DNA of 38,600 nt, taken from Phallusia fumigata (Eukaryota; Chordata; Ascidiacea; Phlebobranchia; Ascidiidae). Location of the stretch: positions 1-38,600 of the forward strand of contig QXVZ01023946.1 of the NCBI GenBank assembly GCA_008931825.1, given 5' to 3'. Below are positions 24,801 through 36,800 of this stretch, piece after piece. Position 1 is the stretch's first letter. Every line of letters starts with the position of its first letter. The position numbers and the translations under genes are program-made. Under the pieces are notes generated by a model. The model searched no databases. It saw only the letters and a list, made by a program, of their open reading frames with translations, and was not told where the DNA came from.

Positions 24801-27800
24801 GTTTAGGAAACAAATTAGGATCTTAATCTCTTCTATTTAAACATTTAAAATTTGTGGCAAAAGATAAAAAACAAATAAAAACCTTTTTATATGCAAAAGA
24901 TTTTTTAAACGTTATGTAAATAAATTAATGCTCAGGTTAGAGGAAAGTAAATCTTGTAACGCTGCTCACTACATCAGTTGTACGTCACATCTTTTTTTTT
25001 AAATGTCGAAGTTTATAATAGTTAAAAAACTCTGGCTACAAAAATGGACGTTTGCTTTGAAAAACGAAACGAAATGGTCAAAAACAAGTTTTTGTGTGTA
25101 AATTTATGATTTGTTAGGAATCATAAATTTACGTTAAAAACTTGGATATACTATCATTTCAGTTTCATAAATACTTGGTTAATCTTTGGAACTTAAGAGA
25201 TATGTTTGTTCACATTTCCTTTAGAATTTGGCAGAACTTTGAGTTAAATTACAAACATGTTAGAATTCTAATACTACAGCAGTTATAGTTAGAGCGTATA
25301 TTGTATACCTCGGGGTTGACAATGTCAAGAAAAAACCTAGATTTAATAAAAACTGTGGTTAAAAGAAAACTTGAAATTTAAATGAAAAAAACTCTTTATT
25401 GTCAAACCTTTTAATCGGACACCACAGTTATCCTATTTAGTACAAAGATAAAAGCCTAAAAAACGTTATTGAGTTTGGATTTGTGAAGTTACAATTTTTA
25501 ATCTCTTTAAAACACACAAAAAACAAAAAATCCACACAAAAATTAGAAGAATTACCACAATCTATCAAAAATTGCCACAAACTACCACATACTTCAGTCG
25601 TAGCCGCATGGAGGTCCACTCCCTCCCACAAGGTGTCGCGAAACTTCCGGTCGAACGCGATGAACTTCTGGAACAATCCGTACAACATCCCGAGCAACTT
25701 CAGCTCCTCTCCAGTCTTGTCAAGCTCCAGGAAAGGTTTTGCCGGGATCCCGAAAAGTCGTTGCACAGAGTCGAGGGTTTTTCGCTTGGCGTCGTATAAA
25801 GTGTACCTGAGGATTTAAACCAACATTTGTATCACTTTGTAGTTATCTCGTTACAGATCAAGTTATTTTTTACCGAGAGCTCTTATTTCTACTAAATGTT
25901 AAGAACACGAGACCTAAAAAATAGGTATGACCAGACCTAACCAGTGGCTTAACAAAAAACATAACTGCCAGAGCGCTTGTAAGTAGAGAATCACGAATAT
26001 TGCAAGGTACTTTGTACAAGATCTCTGGCACTTATGTTTTCATTAGGCAGTGTAAACTGGTTTTTGACTTTGCCCAATGAAATGGCCGAGAAATGAGAAC
26101 TTGAATGCTCAAAACGAAAAAGCCAACTGTTGGTTACTAACATTAACCCCACAAAAAAGTAGAATACATTGTTGTGATAAAACAAAGCTGTCAACAAAGG
26201 CACACAATTCAAGGTTTTAAATATTCTCAATAAGAAGATACAAGCCAGTACTTGTGAGTAAAACATTCCTACGTTCCTGATGATGACAACAGCGTTTGTC
26301 GAAACGTGGAAAATGTTTTACACACAAGTACTGACTTGTATATCATCATTGTGAAAAATGCTGTTGGTCTTTCATTATCACAAATCACGAACCCATTTTG
26401 TCCACTTTCTGGAACTGTCAGCAACACCTCACCTGTTCTGGAAATCATGGAGTCTCTGTACCGCCTCCGCTGGTCGCACACCCGGAACCGCAGGGCCCTG
26501 AGCGTCAAAAGCGTTCCGGAACTGAATCACTTCGACGACAAACGTCTTCAGTTGTTTGTCCAGCTCTTGTTCGAATGACGTGCGCCTTTCCTTCACCAGG
26601 GTCTGGCCAAGTTCGTCAGCAATTCTCACTAAATCCGCCCAGTTTTGACGAAGACTCTCAACCTGCATAACATTTTATGCATTAAGAAACACATGACATG
26701 GACTTAAAGAATCTAGTGAATACAGTAACAACATAACAGGCTTCCCCAGGCAAAATCCTTACATCCTGACTTCATGTTGTTAATTGTCAATCTTCCTACT
26801 TCAAGTAAATACCAACAAAAGTTAATTCCAAAATGATGCATAACGTTAATTTAAAACATAACTGCCAGAGAGCTTGTATATAGTGAAAACATTGTAATGC
26901 AAACGTTTCAACAATCGCTGTGTTATCAGTGAAGATGATTTTGCATGATAATGACAACTTCGATTGTCAAAACGTATCACAATGTATTCACTACATACAA
27001 GCTCTCTGGTAGTTATGTTTTCAATGCCTTGGTGGTGCAGCTTGGTTTACCTGCTGAAGTTCAGCCCTTGCAAGACGGAGATCGTAAGACCTCAGTTTGT
27101 CGTACATGTTTTCAATCGGCAGATAAACGCTGTCGATCTTGTTCTCCATGTCATGAATCTCCTCCAGCAGTCCGAGCGTCCCGTTCAGCTGGTCGAGTGT
27201 CGTCACCTGCCGAAGTTACGTCATAACCATGTGATGTCATGATACGGAAACTGTCACGTCATCAGTTCGATGCGACGCATTTGGTAAAGTTAATTGAACG
27301 CACCAGCGATAAAAAATTATTAACAACGCTTATTATCAAAGTATATGTATTGATAAAAAAAGAAAGAACTATATTCATAAAATATGCTCTTGGAAATTAA
27401 ATGCACTAAACCTGTGGTTCCCAACAAGGGAGAGCATTTTAAAGGTTAAGAGGAGGAATTTCACTTTATAGTTAAGTTATTCATGATAAGAGTATTTCTT
27501 TTAAGGTAAACCAGTGGTTCCAAACCTTTTAATATAACTTTATATCACTTCTTGTCTAGTATGGGAGGTATGAAAAGTTTTGAAATGTGCAATAGGGGAA
27601 AATACATCGAAACGGTTGGAAACCACTGAGTTATGGCAACTTACAGGGGCGGAGAGACGATTCTGCACGTTAAATCTGTATTGATAAACACTGTCAAGCT
27701 TCTTTTTCGCGTCCTCGTGTAAAACCTGATAGAAGGATAATTCTTTGTTTTATGTTTGAATAAGTTGAACACACAAGACACAGACTTAAAAGCAGATTAA

Positions 27801-30800
27801 TAAAAAGAAAAACTTCAAAACATAATTTACAACACAACATTTTTTCGTTCAAATCTGTTTAATTTTTTTTTTTTTAGTCTACATGTGTTGTATGTCGCGC
27901 TTTGAGTAATAAGACGTCGAAACGTCGGTAAGCAAAATACATTTACCAGAAGCCTTCATAAATCTGTATAACAGTCAATAAATTTTTTTTACAAAAGTTA
28001 ATTTTTGTACCATAGCATATTGGGTTTTCCAAGCAGCAGCCAACCCCTGCAGAGCGTCTCTAGTTGGGGTTGGTTTTAATATCACAGATCCAGCTGCCAG
28101 CTCGCTTGGTATGGACGAAATCTTCTTCTCAACATCAAGCAGGTATTCCACCTATGTCGGAAGACCATTAGTACAGACAGGTGATGAAGTGGAAATTTTA
28201 TAGGTGCCGGAGCTCTGCTGGAGGTGCTGGAGGTTTCTGCATGAGCCTATTACTCTTTGCCTTTCCTTGAGCCCAATGACTCATTAACTTGTAAAGGTCG
28301 ACTGAGCCCCACACGCTCCTGCTACATTACACCCCTGAGTACAGGTATCCGTACATTAATTAGGTGTGGAAAGTTGCTCGTTTATATGATACAAGGTCCA
28401 GGTAATTTTTTGGAAAGTTTTTCTCATCTCGCAGTTACACAGCCGTTAGCTTCGACGCCTATCCAGGTCGTTTTCCACACTGTATAAGCTTGAACGTCCC
28501 TTTCGGGGCGCACGTAAGGATTATCGATATCATAGCCAGGCTAGAAAAATGTAGCCTACGGTGAGCTTCGAACTCGCGACCTCAGGCAGATGAGCACAAA
28601 CTTCCAAGCTACTGGAAGTTGGGATTGAGCTGGCTGATTTAAAAAATAAGACTTTAACCTCTTTTCTAATAGCCGACATGTCGGGGTCAGACGCCATAAA
28701 GTTTGTGTAACTTCGTTGCATGTCGTCTCTCCACAGGAAGTTGTACTGCGACAAGCGGTGAATATATTGACGGACGCTGGCCTTTAAACCTGAAAAAAAC
28801 AACGTTTAATAACGGGTTCATTGACGGTGTAGCTGCAGCGCGTTCAACCTCGATTCACCAACTGCGCCCTTCACTTTTTTGCACCTCATAACTTTCTAAC
28901 GTTGCGCAGCTATTTCCGGCTTCCCCATTGTTTTAGTGCAATTGTGTCGCTATGATTTCACCGAGCGAAATAAACTCAACTTAACTCATGTTTACATAGT
29001 TAGTAGGTCTGCCGACAGCCGGCACACATTTGAAAACCGGTATTTGACAGGCAACATTTTCTAATGGATATACGTATCAAACTTCTTTTACTAATCTGAC
29101 CTTTAGTTGCCGAGGCAAGAGCAGCCCGATGAATAGCGACGGTCTCATCCATTAAAATACTTGACTCAAAGTTGTGGTTTTTATTCGGGCCTCCCCACCA
29201 CACCAGCCCTGTGGAAAGTAAAACTCAGATTCAAGGAAAGTTATCAGTTAAAAGGCTCCACTGAATAAACAGATTGAGAACCACTGTTTTATGGTGTGAC
29301 AATAATAACATTGTCTACTGCACTATCACTTCACAAACAACGCATTTTTAAGGTTTTAGCTCCTACTGTTCGAAATATCACCTCTCGTTGCCATGGTAAT
29401 GGACTCCACCATCTCATCCACCGCTCCCTGGACTTCGGACAGAGGAGGATCAAGAACTATGTCAGGGATGCGGAATCTGTTGGGATACGAATCTCTTATA
29501 GTTCGTCAGCCTCTTAGAATTCTATAGATTCTATTTGAATAAGGGACTGTCGGTGCCCATACACACGAAACATCTTTTCAAAACACGATTGTTCGTAGAT
29601 TTTATCCAAAGCGGGTTTTAATTAAGTTTATTGTTAGAGATCTCCGTAAACTTACAGACGACAGAGTTCAACAAACAAATCAGTTACTTGATTTTGACGA
29701 AGAATTTCAGGCTTCCCTCCTGGTTCGTGTCCACGGTCGATTCCTCCCACCAGGAGGCGGTAGAGATGAATGAGAGTGACGAATCAGTGCGGACAATATC
29801 GGAACTAATTTGGTGAAAACAAAGATTTAGTTGAAGCATCAAAAAACTGTTGCTGTTGTTTTGTCAAAACATGGTATGGTATTAGATACGCAATGTGAGG
29901 TGCAAAATGTTGTCATTAAGAAGATACAAGCCTTCATCTGTTTCTTAAATGTGTCGTTTTACTTGTGTATTCACGAATTTGCTAAGATAGGAGCGTTTGG
30001 TTGCTGTCAGCAAAAAAGTTAATGCATATTTAATGTTCGTGTTTGGGATTTTTATTGTCCCTCAGTGGAAGCAGAACTTATTTTTTGGATTCTAGAAACG
30101 AAACTAGTAAGAGTTTTGGGGCACTTTGTTGACAATTTAACTTAGTTTACAAGATCCCTAGAATTATCTCGCACGACCTTCCCAATCGCTCCTTTATTCG
30201 CCCCCTAATGATAGCAAACACCCTATTGGTCCAGTTGAAAACTACAGGATAAGGACAAATACCAGTAAAAATGCTAAATAATTCACCCGTACAAATTTAA
30301 GTGCGAGTAGCACACTTTAATTTACAGTCAGTACCTTGATAGAGAACTGCCTGGTCTCGAGTAGTTGAAGTCGATGTTGTGGTCGCCAACTTTCGTTCCC
30401 ATCGCCGATGTGAGAGTGGTGAGGGATTGGCACACACTGTGCAGGACACTTTTGTATGTCAGCTTACTGTAGTGGTCTGGAACAAGCGAAAACAACAATG
30501 AACTAACAAGCAAATAGGCAAATTTTAATTCCTTCAAATAAATGCGCTGCACAGGCCCATACCGGCTTTTGTTGTAATATATTTCTCTATTTTCCGAAAA
30601 ACAAAAGCAGCTTGACAGCACAAAGCTTGCTCGCAAAACCCGCTTTAACATGAATCGCATGGAAATCGGCAAAATCAAACCACTTTGGTTCGTTTTCAAA
30701 TCGTTTGCACGACTGACCTTGACCCCGTGGTCATCAAACTGTTCGTTGCGACCTCCTAGTGCGTCGTTTTTTTACTTTCTAAGAGGTCGGAAGTTTTTCA

Positions 30801-33800
30801 CAAAAATAATTATTTTTGTTTTTCTATCAATAAATACAACTTTAATAATAAGCGTTTTTCTTAAATTCTTATCGCTGGTGCGTCGAAAGTTTAACCAACT
30901 TTTCCAAAGGCGTCGCATCAAAAAAGCTTTAGAAACACTTCCTTTAACCAACCGACCTACTGGTAGCTTGCCCCCAACATAAAAATCAAACCTAGTACCC
31001 TTACCATAAAAACCACAAGTTGCCACAAATAGCCACAAACACATAAGGCACGTCAAACTCTTCTTACCCAGTATTCTTTCCACGCTAGCCTCTTCAGCCT
31101 CGAAGAGTTGTTTCGACGACTCCGTGCTGCCCCCAGTGGATGTAGAACCGCTACCAGCTCTCACATTCTTTCGACCTTTCTTCGTGTTTGTACTTTTCGC
31201 AGCTGTAACTAGATGACAAACTTGATAGTTCGACCATTTTGCTCACGCTTGAGTCATTTACAGGAATTGGACTATTCTCACACATTAAAGTAAGGCCCTA
31301 CAATAAAAAATTCTTTCAGGCTGCACAAACCCATTTGTGGCCCCAAATACGCTAAATTATTTGGAATAAATTGTGTTTACTTGAAACGTTTGCAAAAAAA
31401 TTATTCACCATATACTCTCCAGTAGTTGTTTCTTTTTACATAAGTTTTTTCCACNTGAATTAAAATATGGAAGAAACCTCAGTGGATAGTGGGACCTGAG
31501 GACGTTGGGCATGATTACTTAGACCAGTGATTCCCAACCTTTTTTTACACCGTGGACTTCTTAAACCGATATTCAAAGCTAGTATACCCCCTCGGACATA
31601 ACAGTATCTTTATTATGATAGAAAATATTAGTTCGTATGTTTACATCAGATTTCCCACTGAAATACATATTGGAGTCCTAAACCGGGGAAATTCCCCACT
31701 AGGAAGAATTTTGTTGAAAATGTAATTTATTCAAAAGTTTATCAATTAACAGGGCTTAGTTCTTCTCTAGAAGAAGGCTGCTGAATTTAATCAACCAGTT
31801 CTTAACTCTTGGGGATGGTAATGGGGTTTCTAACATTTTGACCCAGCTCTGTGGTCCATTGCAAACTGCTCTATGTTCCGTTGGTTGAGTAACACTGACC
31901 TGAGACCTTGAACTCGAGATCAGATGGAACTTTAGAAGTTGAATCTCGTGTTAGTTTACCTTGCTTTGTGTAGGAAAGCATCAATGTTCATACTGTCCCA
32001 TGTTATTGTGCTCAAACCAACTTGCAAGCACTTCACCACAGCATCGGTTTGAGGTTTGAAGAGGGACAGGAAAGGTGCTGGAATTCCGCTACGAACCTGG
32101 TAAGGCATGTAAGCAAAATAATTAGTAACGTGGAATACTGGGAGAATAATAATGATTACAAACTCACCCATATTACTTTGCATGTGGACAGGACTAAATC
32201 AAAAGATGTTTAAGAATAACTGAACCTCTTGATATGATGATGTTTGACATAACAATGTTTTTTTTTCATTTTTGGCGACAAAAAACTAAATAGACTGGAT
32301 TTGAAGGGAAGTCCCTGTCCGCTTATTTGTTTAGTTCTGATTTGTGCCCATGGTAACGTTTATCATTTTTAATTTTCATCACAAATTGATAGATTTTGGG
32401 AAAAATAAAGCACACAAAAGGTAAACTAAAATAAAGATTTCCCATCACAGAGTTTTGATTCATTTCAGATAAGATCAACAGACACATTAACACCTCACCT
32501 TCTTGTATTCATGCAAGCATTGTTCAAGATGGATCTTGTATTGTTTAAATTGTTTCTCCTTGCAGAGGATCGCCTTCGCACCATCCGGGATCTCCAACTT
32601 CATCCTCAGCATCCACTTCGACTCGTGGATCTGCCTCGGTATTTGTGGATCGATATTTACCACCAGTTCTCCTCCCTCCTGCCTCAGAAGAGGAGCCTGC
32701 ATCCATAAGAGAAACACAATTGTCATAGGAGAAAACCAGTGGTTCCCAACCCGGGGGAAATTTCCGCTTTATAGTCAAGCTATTCATGATAAGAGTATTT
32801 CCTTTAAGGTAAACCAGCGGTTTCAAACCTTTTATTATTCCTTTATATCACTTCTTGTCTAGTAGGAGAGGAATGAAAAGTTATAAAATAAGTAAGGAAG
32901 AAGGTTGGCACCTACTGTAGTTGACAATTCTGGCATTTAACTATAATTTAGAAGCTTTTAGAATTGCCCCAAAGGTTTCATGCAGACAACAACGGCATAC
33001 TCATATATGAATCACAATACGCCAGGTCTGCAAGAGGCGTTTTATACCGTATCATAGTCGGCCTTCCAAGCATTTCCACCAGTTAATCGTGGAAAAATCT
33101 AGCCAGCAGTGGGATTCGAACCCACGACATAGGAGCCTATTTGGCGTTGGCGCTTTACCAACTGAGTAACGCCAACGGACGATTTGTAACAAAACGCTTA
33201 AGAGATAATAAAACTGACCCACATCGAAAAAACACAAAAACAGACAACACAGGATGCATACCCTCATTCCATTCATCACGTGGTCCACCGATTTGCACCA
33301 CTGCTGGTACCAGAGAGTTTCAAACGTAACCAGCGCAGTAGCGAGTCTGTTGTAGAACTTCACCGTCCTATGATATTCCTTGTTCTGATTCAGGGACTTG
33401 TTCTCCTGGAAAGCCTGAACAACATCATAAATACTAGGGTAGGGCTGAAATCTTGTTGTGTTCGGCCCAGCATGCTCGGGATATTATGACGTCACATATG
33501 TATGACGTAACACTATATCATTCGCTAGGGGTTTTGGGAAAACCGAATTGTTGCCTATTTCAACATTTTGGGGTGGCACGTTTGTATGACAAAAATTGAA
33601 ATCAACCACCAGGCCCCAAATAACTGCGTAGCGATAAGACGTTATGAGGCGTAAAAATGTACAAAGTCGGTGAATCAATGTCAAACCCGCGTCAGCTACA
33701 CCGACATTAAACAGCGTTATGAGCATAACGTTTAGCGCACTATGTGTGCGTGTGCCCAAGGAGCCTGAACCGTTTTGAACCCTTTTCATCAAAGTTGTAA

Positions 33801-36800
33801 GGTCAAAATAACATGAAAAGATGTGATCTTCAAAACCCCACTCAACAATAATCCAACGCGAAATTATGTATGATCAGTAGGGAAGGGCCAAAACTGCAAG
33901 TGTTCTGTTTGGTCGAGCCCCGAGCATCTCACGTTAACGCTCGGTGCTCGGTCGAGCACGCTCGGTGCGTTGTGACGTCACAAACATTTCTCTTTACACT
34001 GTAGTTTTATACGTTTTTCAAGTTCCCTTATCTAGCCACCAGGGCCGTATTTAGACTCTAGAGGTCCTAAGTAACAACCGCAGCGCACGAAGACTCTGAT
34101 ATCATGTCTGACGCTAAGAAATATGCCCACACTCTAAAAACACAAGACAACCTATTTGTTGCACATGTTCAATCTTTTGTCTAATGCTCGGCTTAGTTCA
34201 TGCGACTGCTCGTCCGAGCGCCGAGCATCAAAAATTGCGATGCTCGCCCCCCCCCCCCCCCGTTCTGGCTCGGTTCGGCCCATCCCTAATGATCAGGAAT
34301 TTTTTTTACCTTCATTGGTTCTTCAATATGCGAAAGGAGTTGTCTTGACCAGTAGATGGCGCCAGCTGCTGGCGGTGCGTCACGTGGTACGATCGGGTCG
34401 TGTTTATTCTTCTCGTACATCTGAATGTTAAAAGAAAGTGTATGGTTATTTTATATTGGATCCAGGATTTCCAGTGTTCTGAAGACTCTAGCCAGTTCAT
34501 GTTTTTGAAAGACTCGGTTTGATCCGTGACGCATTTTAGAAAAGACTCGATCTAACCCGGGCCGAAAAACGGTAAATGTTACTGTGTTAGGCTTGAGATT
34601 ATTGAAATAATTTCTCAAAAATGACATTTTTTTCGCATTCAAACTTTATACGCCGTCCTTACGTGGACTTGACTCGAGTGTTATAACTGCTAAAACTCGA
34701 CTTAACTCATCACCTAGCACTAAAATACGAGTTACAAATACACTCGCTGGCCGAAAGTCTTGAAAAATCATCTCCTTTAAAGCTCATAACATTGCGCTTG
34801 AAAACACTAGGACTGGTTTAGTTTGTGCAAAATGTGACTTACCTCTTGTATAGATTCCAGTTCCTTTGCGTAGGTGGCATAAACGTCACTGTAATGTTCG
34901 CTAATTGTTTCTTTTAAATTGCTTCGTTGACTCACCGCATTGAACCTTTACAGAGAACGTCAACTTTTACTGACATTTGCAAAAAAGTCGAAACGCATGT
35001 ATTGTTTAACTGAGCATTGAAACTGATGCAGGCAATGACGGCGGTACGGTACGTTCGTACAGTTAGCAGGAACAATCATTATATGGTTTGGTACGATAGT
35101 GCGGTCACGCACATCTCAATAAGTACAGTACCGTTTCCTACCCTTTCTAAAGCTGTTGATTATCATTATCTGAATGTTTTTCAAAAGTTTCATTTTTATG
35201 CTTTTTCAATTTTAAAAGATTTTTAAAAATTCTGATTAAAACATCAGTTTCACTATAATTCATTTATTTTATAAGAAACATATTGAAATGCTTACTTGGA
35301 TAAAATACTGAGACCTTGTCTGGTTTTCATTCCTTTAGAAAAGATTGCTTGCAAATAAACCAGTATTAATTGGTCAAGGTTCTGTGATAAATTGCCAAAG
35401 TAGTTGAAAGCATCTTCAAATCTGAAAGCAACATAAGTTTCAGCGTGTGCCATTCAAACATTTATAAACTTATGTTCAATATTACATTTTATGTAACTTT
35501 ATCTCATTTTTAGGGGTTCCTGACAGTTTTAATGTCTGAGTGATACATTTTCAGCCAATGATATATTTTCATACTTGTCTTTTTGTTTCCGTTGAATGTC
35601 AAGCAACATTGAAGCATTTATTTTTGAGCCCATCGATCGAACCATAGCGGCCACATTGTCGGCGATCACAGAAGTTATACTAGGTCCCTCCCCACCTGTG
35701 CTGTATAGCTGCCCTAAAAAAAATAAATGCATTTCGATTATTCTACGAAAGAGGTGTTTTTTGAAGTTACCTAACATTTAGTTTCTTGTTTGTAAGCCAC
35801 ATATTAAACTTTAGTTAGGTTACAATCAAAGCAGAGGTGGTGACCAGTTAAAATGTTTTGAGTTAATTGCCTTATATACACTTGCACATTTTATGCTTGA
35901 TCTTGAATACATAATGAGCCAAGCATGCAATCTAATGCACTAAATGTATCCCTCATTTTTTTAGCCATGTAATATTTTAGTTTGCAGTTACAGTATTTTA
36001 AACTGGGTGATTATTTCTCGGTCATTGTGTTTGTTTGTTTCATTTTATTCTGGGGGAGGGGGAACAATGTCTGAATGCATTATGCTTGCAATGAGCCACC
36101 GTTGACCACCTGCATTCTGATTTTTTGGATTTTTAGATGTTGGTGACTTCAATTTGGGTCAACCCAACGGGTTACACCGGATTGAAGCAATGTCTCTTAA
36201 GTTTCGTTGCTCAGGGAAACACAAGCACCGAGGACAGGATTAAAACCCACAACCTGGTGAGCACAAGGCAGTCACTCTAACAACTTGTCCATCTTGGCGA
36301 AATAAATACAGTTACTATCGCAAAGTGAAATAAACCCAACTGCTTACACCAAGCATGAAATAAATCAAAAAACCTAATTTAACTAATACTTCAACCATTA
36401 TTAGAAGACACATGTTAAAAATGTGACATACTGAGTAGTGCAGCAGCATTATATTGTGATTGAGATGGGGAAGCCGAGCCATCAGATGCATTCGACATAT
36501 CATCCACCTCAGAATCACTGTCTGGAAGGCGGAAGGACTTTTGATGGATACCTTGCATAAAACATACGTAAAAACCCCACTTTATTCGGCTAGTCAATAA
36601 AATAAGTTTAAATGCAATTGAAACTGTTTTCTAATTTTTTTACTTGTAGATAAAAGGTTTCATGCACAAGGTTCCTCAGAATTATTAAAAAACAATACAA
36701 CAAAGTGCAGTATTCAAAAAAAAATTGACCACAATACAAACTTGTGTAATAATCTCACTGTCAGTAACAAGACAAACCTGAACTCATGTCATCTTCCAGG

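Noticed and set aside
25100..25132. 12-bp inverted repeat as a terminator or binding site
   Set aside because: It is a small AT-only palindrome in an AT-rich intron, easily explained by chance.
3500..27000. CRISPR-like array from repeated hairpins
   Set aside because: The repeats are dispersed, inverted, variable in length and lie in eukaryotic introns with no regular spacers.
33103..33176. A possible functional tRNA gene on the minus strand
   Set aside because: The A box and T arm are good, but the acceptor stem needs several G-T pairs, U33 is missing and the variable region is irregular. A SINE head fits better.
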